From Bacteroidota bacterium (GTDB lineage Bacteria; Bacteroidota; Bacteroidia; Bacteroidales; FEN-979), in the NCBI GenBank assembly GCA_026391835.1, contig JAPLDF010000015.1:86836-150835 (forward strand): 64,000 nt of DNA, given 5' to 3'. The first letter of the stretch is position 1, and each line of letters begins with the position of its first letter. A program made the position numbers and the translations under genes. Positions 35,431 through 44,424 of the stretch are shown piece by piece. Under the pieces are notes generated by a model. The model was not told where the DNA came from, did no database searches, and saw nothing but the letters and a program-made list of their open reading frames with translations.

Positions 35431-35513
35431 ACAAAGACAGCTGCCCGGGAATATGATGCCATTAAATTCAAATCCTTTTTCCTGAAATATTTTATAATTC
35501 CCGGCCCCGGTGA

Positions 35514-36428
35514 TTATTTATTAAAATTCATCAGGTGTTTGAATTGCTTTTTATCTATCTGGACAATGGTATCAAGGATCAGCCCGCAGAACAGGCAGAG
35601 CAATGCGGCGATCATCAACCCGGATGCCAGGATGGCGGAAGGCACCCTGTAAACATATTTGAATTCAACATATTCTAATATCGGCCTGATGCCCATGGCC
35701 ACCCCCAGGAGAAACAGGATGCCGGCAATGGTGCTGAAAAAGATCATCGGCTTATAATACCTGAACAGGTTGAACATGGTTTTCAGAACCTTGAACCCAT
35801 CGGAGAAGGTGTTCAGCTTTGATTCGCTGCCGGTAGGCCTGTCCTGGTAGTTGATGGGTATTTCGTGTATCCTGAACCCGTGATGCAGACTGAATATGGT
35901 AATTTCCGTTTCCAGCTCAAACCCTTCAACGAGCGACGGGTAGTTTTTTACAAATTTCCTTGAAAAAACCCTGTAACCGCTTAATATGTCCTTCAGGGAT
36001 GCATTGAATAAAAAATTGATCAGTTTTTTGATCAACTCGTTTCCGGCGCCATGAAATTTCCGCTTGTTTTCTTTGGCATACGATGCGTTCGACAGCCGGT
36101 CGCCAACTACAATGTCCAGGTTCCGCGAGATCAGCAATTCGATCATGTGGCTGGCAGTATCGGCCGGGTAGGTTGCATCACCATCGACCATCAGGTATAT
36201 ATCGGCCTCAATGTCGGTAAACATCCGCTGAACAACATTGGCCTTTCCGCGGTTATATTCTTTAACAACGACAGCACCGGCATCGGTGGCAATCTGAAAG
36301 GTATCGTCTGTTGAATTATTATCGTAAACATAAATGGCAGCAGACGGCAGGGATTTCCTGAAGTCGTCAATGACTTTTTTGATTGTCCGGGCTTCATTTA
36401 AACAGGGGATCAGGACGGCAATTTCCAT
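35514..36428 (-). CDS. GT2 glycosyltransferase with C-terminal membrane helices
   Basis: The GT-A domain shows L-I-P-C-L-N-E-A-R-T, Y-D-N-N-S-T-D-D-T and V-D-G-D-A-T-Y as the metal site. Two helices (about 230-250 and 270-292) anchor the C-terminus, as in dolichol-phosphate-mannose-synthase-like enzymes. It probably loads a sugar on undecaprenyl phosphate. Its ATG shares one base with the stop of the upstream truncated methyltransferase gene. The sugar cannot be read from the sequence. Confidence 0.88.
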   Translation of the reverse strand: MEIAVLIPCLNEARTIKKVIDDFRKSLPSAAIYVYDNNSTDDTFQIATDAGAVVVKEYNRGKANVVQRMFTDIEADIYLMVDGDATYPADTASHMIELLISRNLDIVVGDRLSNASYAKENKRKFHGAGNELIKKLINFLFNASLKDILSGYRVFSRKFVKNYPSLVEGFELETEITIFSLHHGFRIHEIPINYQDRPTGSESKLNTFSDGFKVLKTMFNLFRYYKPMIFFSTIAGILFLLGVAMGIRPILEYVEFKYVYRVPSAILASGLMIAALLCLFCGLILDTIVQIDKKQFKHLMNFNK

Positions 36429-36868
36429 CAGGATGGTTCTTTATTGATGAGGATCAGTATATTGCTTGGCCAGTAAAAAAGTTTCACATGGCTGATGTGA
36501 TGATCGTTCAGTGATAGTTCATTGAGCATTTTCTTCAACAATTTCTTTGGCAGTAAATTCAAATGCTCCTTGTGGGAAAAATATTCATAACCCATGCGCT
36601 TCAATATTGAACCGTACAATTTCTGCGGCAGCCAGTGCAATTTGGGAAGGGCGGTGATCTTTCCCCGGTTTACCGAATATTCTTCAATAAAATTTGACGA
36701 CGACAGGCCTGCATCAGCCGTAACCCCCACATCAAGCAGGTTGTTGTATGAATCTTCAGGTAAACAGCTATGAAATATCTGCAGCATCTCAAGCCATTTT
36801 TTCAATGCCAGCCTGTCCAGGAAACCATGACCTTCCAGGGTCGAATACATAGCACTTTTTAGTTCCAT
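36428..36868 (-). pseudogene. Internally deleted SAM methyltransferase
   Basis: The 146-residue frame begins like a class I methyltransferase (D-V-G-V-T-A-D, S-S-N-F-I-E-E-Y, G-K-I-T-A-L) and then runs directly into the C-terminal part (L-P-K-L-H-W-L-P-Q-K-L-Y, H-L-N-L-L-P-K-K, W-P-S-N-I-L-I-L-I). The middle of the Rossmann domain, normally roughly 90 residues with the acidic SAM-binding strand and the V-L-E-H motif, is missing without breaking the frame. It can still be translated but should not bind SAM. It overlaps the next GT2 start by one base. The comparison with intact homologues is from memory. Confidence 0.6.
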
Positions 36869-36986
36869 TTTATTTTTTCATAATGATTACCTCAGGTATC
36901 CAAAATAACATTATGAAACCTGGTACTGATGTTAACCATATTGACTTCGATATATATCAAACAGCAAAAATAGCGCGCAACCAGTG

Positions 36987-37757
36987 TTAAACGCTTTTCT
37001 GACTCACCACAACCTCGATCAGTTCGGCCCTGATCCCGTAGTCAAGGTTGTCAATATACTCAATGGTTGTTTCCAGCCCGCTTTTCTCCCTTATAAAGTC
37101 AACAATATCAAACCCCCAGTGCATGGTCACAGCCGAACCGTTGGGGTCAACCGGGTTTTCATGCCATTCGGGTGTTTTCAGGAAAACAGGATTGTTGTCC
37201 TCTCCTTTAACCGCCCATATTTCGGTAGGTTTATTCCTTCTGATCAATGGAACGGTAAATATGTGAGCCCCTCCTTTCTTCAGCGTCCTGGCGATTTCAG
37301 CAAAAGCCTTTCCCGGGTCGTAGAGGTGTTCCATCACATCCTGTGTGACAACCAGGTCAAAGGATTCGTCGGGGAATGTCTGATTTTCAAGGTCCTGGTT
37401 CTGAAAATCACCGACCATCGTTCCGAAAGGTTTGTCTGGAAAGTATTGGGAGGGCACATAGTTTCTTGCGCTGTTCTGCAGTTTTAAACTGGCTCCGCTT
37501 TGAGATGGCGACGATTCGTGAATGTCAAAACTCCGCCAGGCCGGGTAATACAACTCAATGATCAGCATGAGCGCACGTTCGCGGGGAACCGATAAACAGT
37601 TGCTGCATCTGAATGAATCGCGCAGCCAGCTGTTGTATGACTGGAACGTCACATCCTGGTCGCAGCAGGTACAGTGGCCCTTATGGGAAAAATAGAACCC
37701 GTCGGGCAGGAGAAAATCCAATGCTTTGTCCCTTATATTTTTTATCAACTCGTTCAT
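36987..37757 (-). CDS. SAM-dependent methyltransferase (Methyltransf_11-like) with Cys-rich N-terminus
   Basis: This 256-residue protein has an N-terminal zinc-ribbon-like set C-T-C-C and C-S-N-C (residues about 29-53) before a methyltransferase core containing P-D-E-S-F-D-L-V-V-T-Q-D-V-M-E-H-L, the typical motif-IV/V block of the methyltransferase-11 group. It lies inside the glycan locus, so a sugar or lipid-linked acceptor is likely. Glycine-rich motif I is weak. Monocistronic, with about 120 bases without a gene on its 3' side. Confidence 0.8.
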   Translation of the reverse strand: MNELIKNIRDKALDFLLPDGFYFSHKGHCTCCDQDVTFQSYNSWLRDSFRCSNCLSVPRERALMLIIELYYPAWRSFDIHESSPSQSGASLKLQNSARNYVPSQYFPDKPFGTMVGDFQNQDLENQTFPDESFDLVVTQDVMEHLYDPGKAFAEIARTLKKGGAHIFTVPLIRRNKPTEIWAVKGEDNNPVFLKTPEWHENPVDPNGSAVTMHWGFDIVDFIREKSGLETTIEYIDNLDYGIRAELIEVVVSQKSV

Positions 37758-37932
37758 TTTATGTATGTATTATTGGGGTCGTCTCAAAAGTCAATTTCAA
37801 GTGATCCTCTGTTTTTCAAAACTGCATTCCCAGATGTACATTCGTATGCCGGTTCAATATTACCAATTATTTATTGATCAGGACCATACCTCACGGCTTT
37901 TATTTCCGTACAACATATTCAAACCCATCCTT

Positions 37933-38114
37933 AAGCCCTGCAAGGGCTTGATTTTAATAACCCCGGGTGAAACCCGGGGTAGATGAGCATCAACAACTTT
38001 CAGCCCCGACAGGGGTTGAATTATTTGAGATTCAACCCTTTCAGGGTTGATGTGCGTGCGGGGTCCTGCCACGGGCTTCACCCGTGGTTATTTATCTTAA
38101 GCCACTTCGTGGCT
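37933..38114. repeat. Cluster of six intergenic palindromes (REP-like)
   Basis: AAGCCCT-GCA-AGGGCTT (37933-37949), ACCCCGGGT-GAA-ACCCGGGGT (37960-37980), CCCC-GACA-GGGG (38004-38015), TCAACCCT-TTC-AGGGTTGA (38032-38050), CCACGGG-CTTCA-CCCGTGG (38069-38087) and AGCCAC-TTC-GTGGCT (38100-38114). Each could be a separate hairpin. The stems differ, so this is not a CRISPR. No gene is present in 37758-38168. Confidence 0.85.
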
Positions 38115-38168
38115 AGGCGTTAACAAATATCCTGCGTCAGTTAATAGGTTAATTGCATTTAACCAGGT

Positions 38169-39878
38169 TTAATGCTGCTCCTGGTAAAAATTAATCGAAG
38201 CTTTCCGGGGATTATCAATTCTATATATGATGATTGAAGTATCGCCCCGAACTTCGGGAAACGATTTTTCAATGGCATATGTAACATCAAATTCCGACAA
38301 AAAACGCCTGAACGTGCCGTTTACAGTCGACACATAATAGACCGGGAAATACAACGACTTGATTTCAGGCCCGGTACTGGCTGCGATTTGGGCAAATAAT
38401 GCAACATAATCACTCCTGACAGTCGTATAATCCCTTTTAATAAATTTTCCCAGCCAGCGGTCGTCGACGCAGTAATGCCCCTTGCTTAAAAAATAGAGCT
38501 GGCTCGTAAACCCCCAGTCAATGGCCACAACATTCTCCGGGATGATCTTTTTCGTATCCAGGTAATCCTTTAACTTATAAATGGACGCGGAAAAATATCC
38601 CTTGCCCCTTGTAATATTAATTCTCTGGATTTTTTTATTTGACACAAAAAAATTAAGACCAATGAAGGCAACCAGCAACAGGTAGATTGGTATGCGGCCA
38701 TATCGCGACGGCAACATTTTACTGCCGATGATGATCATGGATATTACCGACAATTCCCAAAAAGGAATGGTGTACGCGTAATGCCCGATCCGGGTGGTAT
38801 TTGGCGAAAGCAGGATGCTGAACAACACAATAAAAAGTGTCAGGAAAACAAACAAATGTTGTTTATTCTCCCCGGGATTTTTCTTCCGGATTACATTAAA
38901 AATTGTAATACCGGTAAATATTGCAATGAAAACAAATATGATAAAATACAACGCAAAATACCTGTTGTAGAACAAGGGGATGTTGGTGATCTTTATGCTG
39001 ATATCGTGGTAGAACCCGGTATCCGTTTCAAGGTCGATTTTGTACTTCAGGTTGTATTCGGCAGGATAGAAGATCTTTGTTACGATGGTTTTAACCGCCG
39101 GGAAACCTGCAGATATATTATAATAGATGTGATTGAACAGGCCTGCCGCCATGGCTAAAAACACGGCCATCAAATACTTCGGCTTCAGGATCCCTTTAAC
39201 ATACCGTGGGTATAATACCAACAGACTGATGAAAACTGCGAATACGATCCATGAAAAATAGAACAGGTAGTTCATTTCCAGGAAGATGATGAACACACCC
39301 AAAAACAGGTGTATGGTTTTTCGGCCGGTATGGAATTTAGACAAAAAGTAATAGCTCAGGGTCAGGGCCAACACATGCGAGCAATCCGAAAAACGAATCC
39401 TGATCTCGGGATAGAGCAATGGGGAAGTGGCAACCAGCAGCAAAAATAAAAATGAGAATACCGCTTTGTCTTTCCTGTTCGACACGTTAAAACACTGCGG
39501 CACTTTGAAACCGGGCAGGTTCATGACAAGGTATGAGGCTATGATTGCCAGGATGAAATAGAAAAGGTGGAGAACCCTCACCCCAAAAAGGTAATCGTCA
39601 AAAAACATCAAAGGGATATATGGCAGCACATACAGGGTAGAGATATAACTTTTAAACATCAGCGGGATTTTTGTTCCCACGACAGTTATATTCAGTATGG
39701 ATTGGTCAATGACAACAACACCTTTGTTGAACAGGGGGACCAGGGCATTTATCCTGTTTACCTCATCCATGCACATTCCCTGCTGAAAAAATCCGCGAAA
39801 CAGGAATAGAATGGTCGTTATCAGCAAGAGTGAAAACAACAAAATTCTATACTTGTCCGCGATTTTAAACTCTTTCAT
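38169..39878 (-). CDS. GT-C-type polytopic membrane glycosyltransferase
   Basis: The protein has about 12 helices and no soluble domain of note. The first periplasmic loop carries Q-Q-G-M-C-M-D-E-V-N-R, an acidic D-E near the first helix as in the PMT/ArnT-type GT-C families, which use polyprenyl-phosphate sugars. The start at MKEFKIADK is used; a GTG five codons upstream would come closer to the previous gene. It follows the SAM methyltransferase by about 30 bases. The family is inferred from topology and the loop motif. Confidence 0.6.
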   Translation of the reverse strand: MKEFKIADKYRILLFSLLLITTILFLFRGFFQQGMCMDEVNRINALVPLFNKGVVVIDQSILNITVVGTKIPLMFKSYISTLYVLPYIPLMFFDDYLFGVRVLHLFYFILAIIASYLVMNLPGFKVPQCFNVSNRKDKAVFSFLFLLLVATSPLLYPEIRIRFSDCSHVLALTLSYYFLSKFHTGRKTIHLFLGVFIIFLEMNYLFYFSWIVFAVFISLLVLYPRYVKGILKPKYLMAVFLAMAAGLFNHIYYNISAGFPAVKTIVTKIFYPAEYNLKYKIDLETDTGFYHDISIKITNIPLFYNRYFALYFIIFVFIAIFTGITIFNVIRKKNPGENKQHLFVFLTLFIVLFSILLSPNTTRIGHYAYTIPFWELSVISMIIIGSKMLPSRYGRIPIYLLLVAFIGLNFFVSNKKIQRINITRGKGYFSASIYKLKDYLDTKKIIPENVVAIDWGFTSQLYFLSKGHYCVDDRWLGKFIKRDYTTVRSDYVALFAQIAASTGPEIKSLYFPVYYVSTVNGTFRRFLSEFDVTYAIEKSFPEVRGDTSIIIYRIDNPRKASINFYQEQH

Positions 39879-39911
39879 GAAAGGTGCAATCACTGGTTAT
39901 TTTCATCTCCT

Positions 39912-40793
39912 TTACCCGGTTTTACGGATCCAGAAACTTGCGCCGCCATATGCATGGCACTCGGGCATGTTTGCAAAGTATTCACGGTATTTCCGGTAGA
40001 TAAAATGAGGGAACAGTACTATTTCAAAATGGTCGTTAAACATCAGGAAAGATCTTAAAATATAAATTTCGTTCCAGCTCCGGCCACCAAAAACCCAATC
40101 TTTGGGGTATTCAAACGGGTAAAAAACATCATGAAAATGGACAAGGACACCTTTCTTCAATGACGGCAATATCTCAAATACCAGGTAGTTCAAATCGCTG
40201 CCGGTTTTTGCGACATGGGTACTGTCGATGAACAAAATATCATTCTCTTCCAGTTGCTCAAAACAGGAAATATCGATCTGCTGCAAATTCTTTTCAAAAA
40301 TGGTGACTTTTTCCTGATCTCCGGGAGTAACAAGCTCATATAACCTTTCCGGAAAAGGCTCGATGAACGTCAGCCTGGTTTGTGGCCTGTTCAGATGGTG
40401 GATGGCATCAAGCATCAATGCAGATGAGAACCCGGAACCAATTTCAATGATGCGGGCCGGTTTGAAATGCATGATGAAGGAATAAAGAATTGCGCCATCG
40501 GAATATGAAAAAAACGGGTTGTTGTAATAGTACCTGAATTTTTCATCCTTATTCTCCGGTAAAGGAATATCCTGGTAACGCCTTGAAAAATCTTCAAGAA
40601 GCTTCTGCTGCCCCGGTAAATTGAGATCGATGCCCGGGAAGATGTTGAATACGTTTTTTTTCCATATTTCCCGCTCGTGCTGCCTCGCTTCATCAACATT
40701 TACAACAGGGGAGTAATAATGGCCTGCCGGGAACAGCATGTGCTTTTCATATTCTTTAAGTTTTGCGGCTAAATCTTCTGCTGGCTGATCCAT
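39912..40793 (-). CDS. Class I SAM methyltransferase (Methyltransf_24 type)
   Basis: The 293-residue enzyme has motif I as R-I-I-E-I-G-S-G-F-S-S-A-L-M-L, the acidic strand-2 end in T-F-I-E-P-F, I-L-F-I-D-S-T-H-V-A and V-H-F-H-D-V-F-Y. These are typical of the Methyltransf_24 group that act on sugars or glycan chain ends. Its ATG follows the WbsX-type gene stop with no gap, and the GT-C gene follows. A methyl cap on the polysaccharide is an attractive role. Confidence 0.85.
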   Translation of the reverse strand: MDQPAEDLAAKLKEYEKHMLFPAGHYYSPVVNVDEARQHEREIWKKNVFNIFPGIDLNLPGQQKLLEDFSRRYQDIPLPENKDEKFRYYYNNPFFSYSDGAILYSFIMHFKPARIIEIGSGFSSALMLDAIHHLNRPQTRLTFIEPFPERLYELVTPGDQEKVTIFEKNLQQIDISCFEQLEENDILFIDSTHVAKTGSDLNYLVFEILPSLKKGVLVHFHDVFYPFEYPKDWVFGGRSWNEIYILRSFLMFNDHFEIVLFPHFIYRKYREYFANMPECHAYGGASFWIRKTG

Positions 40794-41903
40794 CTATTTC
40801 CCCTTTTCATAGGTGCTGTTTACGCCGAGCTCCTGCAAGGCATCGCGGACTGCCTCCAGGTAACCTGTCCCCCACCGGCTGTCGGGCTCAAGATAATTCC
40901 CTTCGGCCCACTCATTCCAGCTTTTAAGGAGGAGGATGTTGTTTTTGTTATTCGTTTGATTTATAACAAACTGAACCACTGCCTTGAAATGTTCATGAAA
41001 CAAGGCCGGCGTCGAGCCGTGGATGACATAGCCCTTCTTTCCCGACCGCGGGGTGTTGTCCCAGTTTGGTAAAATCGTGGGCACAAAGTCATAATTGCCC
41101 AACCATGAAAAATTGTAGTTCCTGATCAGGTCCGAATAACGATAGGAGGTCTTTAATCTTCGGAACAGGAAGTTGGCCACGTCGTTTTTCAGTTTCCTTA
41201 TTTTGTCACTTTCAAACATTGCCATGTACTGGTGCAACGGATGCACCGATTTTTCATCGAATCCCTCATACCTGTGATCCCAGTCCATCGTGAAGATCGC
41301 AATGAAATTCATTCCGTCGAACCCGTTTTGGATTGCCAGGTCATTCCATAGTTTTGTAAATTTTGTCGTTTCCGGCAGAAACTGCGGCAGGTAGATGATA
41401 AAGAGCGGCTTGTTGTCAATTTTAATATACCGCTTGTCTTTAAACGCCGGCAATAAATGGTTGAAGTGATCAATATGGTCCGCCTCGCCGGGATAGGTCT
41501 GTTCCATCAAAATCCGCTCTTTCAGGCCATGCCAGATTCCTGTCCACGACTCATTTGCCCAGGCCAGGCAAAAGGGGAAGTCAGGCTTTCCGCTTTCAAG
41601 TACTTCATTAAACGGTCGTTCAAGAATCTGCCGGCCGTTTCCAAACCAATAGTGCCAGTAAGCGAAACCGGTGATTCCATGGTTTTTTGCCATGGAGGCC
41701 TGCTCTTCTCTTGTTTCGGGAACACGCAGGTCATAAAACCCCAGGTCGGCGGGGAGATTTGGCTGGAGGTGACCACGAAACAGCGGCCGGGCCTTCGCGG
41801 TATTCGTCCACTCGGTAAACCCCTTTCCCCACCACTGATCATTCTCGGCAATGGGATGAAACTGAGGAAGGTAATGAGCAAGAATGATTGCCTTATGTTG
41901 CAT
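40794..41903 (-). CDS. WbsX-like protein (GH99-like fold)
   Basis: About 369 residues with the signature Y-L-P-Q-F-H-P-I near the N-terminus, W-W-G-K-G-F-T-E-W-T-N, F-A-Y-W-H-Y-W-F, W-A-N-E-S-W-T and C-terminal S-W-N-E-W-A-E-G-N-Y-L-E-P-D. WbsX proteins occur in O-antigen and capsule loci and share the glycoside hydrolase 99 fold; their role is thought to be glycan assembly or trimming. The start at MQHKAIILAHY is used instead of a TTG three codons upstream; the first bases overlap the end of the GT4-GT2 gene. Confidence 0.88.
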   Translation of the reverse strand: MQHKAIILAHYLPQFHPIAENDQWWGKGFTEWTNTAKARPLFRGHLQPNLPADLGFYDLRVPETREEQASMAKNHGITGFAYWHYWFGNGRQILERPFNEVLESGKPDFPFCLAWANESWTGIWHGLKERILMEQTYPGEADHIDHFNHLLPAFKDKRYIKIDNKPLFIIYLPQFLPETTKFTKLWNDLAIQNGFDGMNFIAIFTMDWDHRYEGFDEKSVHPLHQYMAMFESDKIRKLKNDVANFLFRRLKTSYRYSDLIRNYNFSWLGNYDFVPTILPNWDNTPRSGKKGYVIHGSTPALFHEHFKAVVQFVINQTNNKNNILLLKSWNEWAEGNYLEPDSRWGTGYLEAVRDALQELGVNSTYEKGK

Positions 41904-44424
41904 GGGGAACAATAGCTTTCATGGTTTGTGAATATTTATCGGCAATGGCATCGTCGATAAAAACAATACTGTCGATATTTGCCGCATGTTCGGTAATCCA
42001 CAGCACCCAGTTTTCGCGATACCAGCCGCCATACAACACCTCTATGCCTTTTTGTTCAAGGTCAGGCACATCGGGCACCGTCTTATAAAAATTGTCAGGA
42101 AATATGACGATTTTAAACCCTTTTGCCAGCATGTCGCCAATCATCTGCAGATAGGCTTGCCTGTCAATCTGGGTTGAAGTTGTTGGGACAGCGTGATCGA
42201 CCAGCAGCACGACATGCCTGCCTTTGCTCCGGTCGCGTGCCCTGAAGTTGTTTTCATTCCTGGTATAATGATTCGCTTCCAGCTCATGCTTCCATTTTTC
42301 AAAGAAAAGACGCTGGTTGCGGGGCTGGGTGCTTTTAATTCCTTCGGCGAGATCAGTACCGTGGGTAACGCCCTCAAAATGAACGATCACAGACCTTGGC
42401 TGGTAAACCGTCCTGTAGCCCATCGACCGGATCTGCATCGCAAGGTCGGTTTCTTCATAATAACCGGGGGAAAAGGCCGGATCAAAGCCCCCGGCTTTTA
42501 ACCAAAGTTCAGTCCTGACACAGATACACGCCCCGGAACAATAGTCAACATCCTTTACATAACTGTATTGCGACAAACCGGGCCAGTCATACCTGCCATA
42601 GTTGGTTGCCGAACCATCCCTGAACACAATCCCGCCCGCTTCCTGCAATTCGCCGGTCGGAAAAACAAACTTTGCCCCAACCATACCAACATCCGCATGC
42701 TCCTCCATGGTGCTTATCAGCCATCTGAGCCACTCAGGCTGAACGAGCGTGTCGTTGTTTAAGAGTACGATGAATTTTCCCCGGGCAAACTTTGCCGCAT
42801 TGTTGCAGTTGAGTAAAAATCCCAGGTTTTTCTCGTTCCTGACAACACGGATATTCTTAACAAACTGGTTCACACGGTGGGTATCATCCGTTGAATTATC
42901 GTCTGCAAGGATGATCTCATAGGAGATGCCTTCAGAATTCTTCAGGATGGACGCAAGGCACGGAAAGGTAAAATCCCATTGGTTGTACACCGGGATGATG
43001 ACTGAAACCACCGGCGTTTCAGAAAATTCAGGGAATTCCAGGATCCCGGCCGGGGGTTCGGGCGATTTGGGAACATCCGCGGTTGCCGCAGGCGCTTCAA
43101 ACCTGGTGGTTGTGGGGGTTGCCACCTGTGGACGGGTATCAGCAGGGAGCCGTTGACCATTGAGATACATCCGGGTGCGCCTGAAAAAAGAGCCGGCCCC
43201 TTCCCGCTTTAGCAGCTGCATGGCGTACCCGATGTCCTGGATAAATAAAGATAATTTGGATGGCCCGGGCCCGATCGGTACCGGCAGTGGCTGCCCCGGG
43301 TTTTGTGGCATCAGGCCTGAACAACGGGCCACCAGCCCGCGGATTTTTTCTTTCACGGCCCGGTGGGAACAAATGGCCGAATTAAGTTGTTGCCCGGCAA
43401 GTCCCATCTCACGCTGCTTCTTTTCATCTTTCAGCAGGGCGATGACACAGGCGGCAAATTCAGCCGGATCGTCGGCTATCATCATTTCTTTCCCGTGAAC
43501 AGCCTCAAAACCCTGTGCCCCGATACGGGTAGCTACCACGGGAATGCCATGGGCCATGGCCTCGTTCACCTTCCCTTTCATACCTCCGCCCACCCGCAGG
43601 GGAGCAACTGAAACAGCTGCCATGGTGAGGTAGGGTTTCGTTTCGGGCACATAACCCAGCACTTTGACGCCCGGAACTTCGGCCAGTCCGAGCACTTCCG
43701 GCGTGGGATCGCTCCCGATGACCAAAAACTCGGCATCGGGTATGGAGGCATACACAATGGGCCAGATGAGGTCGGCAAACCATATCACTGCTTCCGGGTT
43801 GGGATACCATGCATAGCAGCCGATAAACACCACAACGGGCTTTCGTTTCCCCGCACTCCTGGGATATTCCCTGACGATATTGGGTATCAGGAACACATTG
43901 TTCAGCCCTTCTTTATGGGTTAGCAGTTCCAGGTCATCCTTGCTGACGGCAATGGTAACATCCGCCGAACTGTAAACACCGAGTTCGCGCTTCTTCGTTT
44001 GCAAAACCTGCGACATCTCAACCGCGCCCATCTTTGCCTGGGTCTCTTCCCTTGCAAAGTGGACATCCACCGAGTCAACAATGGTGAAGGCGCCGGGCTG
44101 GGCGGCCTTAAACAGCGGCATCACAGCTTCTGCAATCCAGTACAGGTTAAAGTACCCTCCCGCATACTGGTTCCCGCTGATGGCCTCGCTGAATGCCTCC
44201 TTTGTCATCGGCAACACCCTGATCCCAAGGTCTGCCAGTTTCTGAATGTATGGGATCAGCTCCTCCGAATTATTCCATTCCGCGTGAGAGGGAGCAACAC
44301 AAAAATCGATGTTCCAGAACCCGCACAACATCTCCAGGATGGATACAAACCTGAGTTCGCCCGAACTTTTATCAGGCCGGGGTATATTGTAGGAAACAAC
44401 GAGGATCCTTGGCCTATTATGCAT
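41893..44424 (-). CDS. Bifunctional GT4-GT2 glycosyltransferase with truncated third domain
   Basis: The 843-residue protein starts with a GT4/GT-B domain (about 1-370; C-terminal donor site G-G-G-M-K-G-K-V-N-E-A-M-A-H-G-I-P-V-V-A-T). A linker leads to a GT2/GT-A domain (about 465-720; V-S-V-I-I-P-V-Y-N-Q, A-D-D-N-S-T-D-D-T, L-N-N-D-T). The last roughly 75 residues (H-V-V-L-L-V-D-H-A-V-P onward, ending V-P-H-A-T) look like the beginning of a further GT4-type domain that stops just as the overlapping WbsX gene starts. It probably adds two different sugars; the third domain is a remnant. Confidence 0.88.
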   Translation of the reverse strand: MHNRPRILVVSYNIPRPDKSSGELRFVSILEMLCGFWNIDFCVAPSHAEWNNSEELIPYIQKLADLGIRVLPMTKEAFSEAISGNQYAGGYFNLYWIAEAVMPLFKAAQPGAFTIVDSVDVHFAREETQAKMGAVEMSQVLQTKKRELGVYSSADVTIAVSKDDLELLTHKEGLNNVFLIPNIVREYPRSAGKRKPVVVFIGCYAWYPNPEAVIWFADLIWPIVYASIPDAEFLVIGSDPTPEVLGLAEVPGVKVLGYVPETKPYLTMAAVSVAPLRVGGGMKGKVNEAMAHGIPVVATRIGAQGFEAVHGKEMMIADDPAEFAACVIALLKDEKKQREMGLAGQQLNSAICSHRAVKEKIRGLVARCSGLMPQNPGQPLPVPIGPGPSKLSLFIQDIGYAMQLLKREGAGSFFRRTRMYLNGQRLPADTRPQVATPTTTRFEAPAATADVPKSPEPPAGILEFPEFSETPVVSVIIPVYNQWDFTFPCLASILKNSEGISYEIILADDNSTDDTHRVNQFVKNIRVVRNEKNLGFLLNCNNAAKFARGKFIVLLNNDTLVQPEWLRWLISTMEEHADVGMVGAKFVFPTGELQEAGGIVFRDGSATNYGRYDWPGLSQYSYVKDVDYCSGACICVRTELWLKAGGFDPAFSPGYYEETDLAMQIRSMGYRTVYQPRSVIVHFEGVTHGTDLAEGIKSTQPRNQRLFFEKWKHELEANHYTRNENNFRARDRSKGRHVVLLVDHAVPTTSTQIDRQAYLQMIGDMLAKGFKIVIFPDNFYKTVPDVPDLEQKGIEVLYGGWYRENWVLWITEHAANIDSIVFIDDAIADKYSQTMKAIVPHAT

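Noticed and set aside
37933..38114. CRISPR-like array
   Set aside because: Stems differ between elements and there are no constant repeats with unique spacers.
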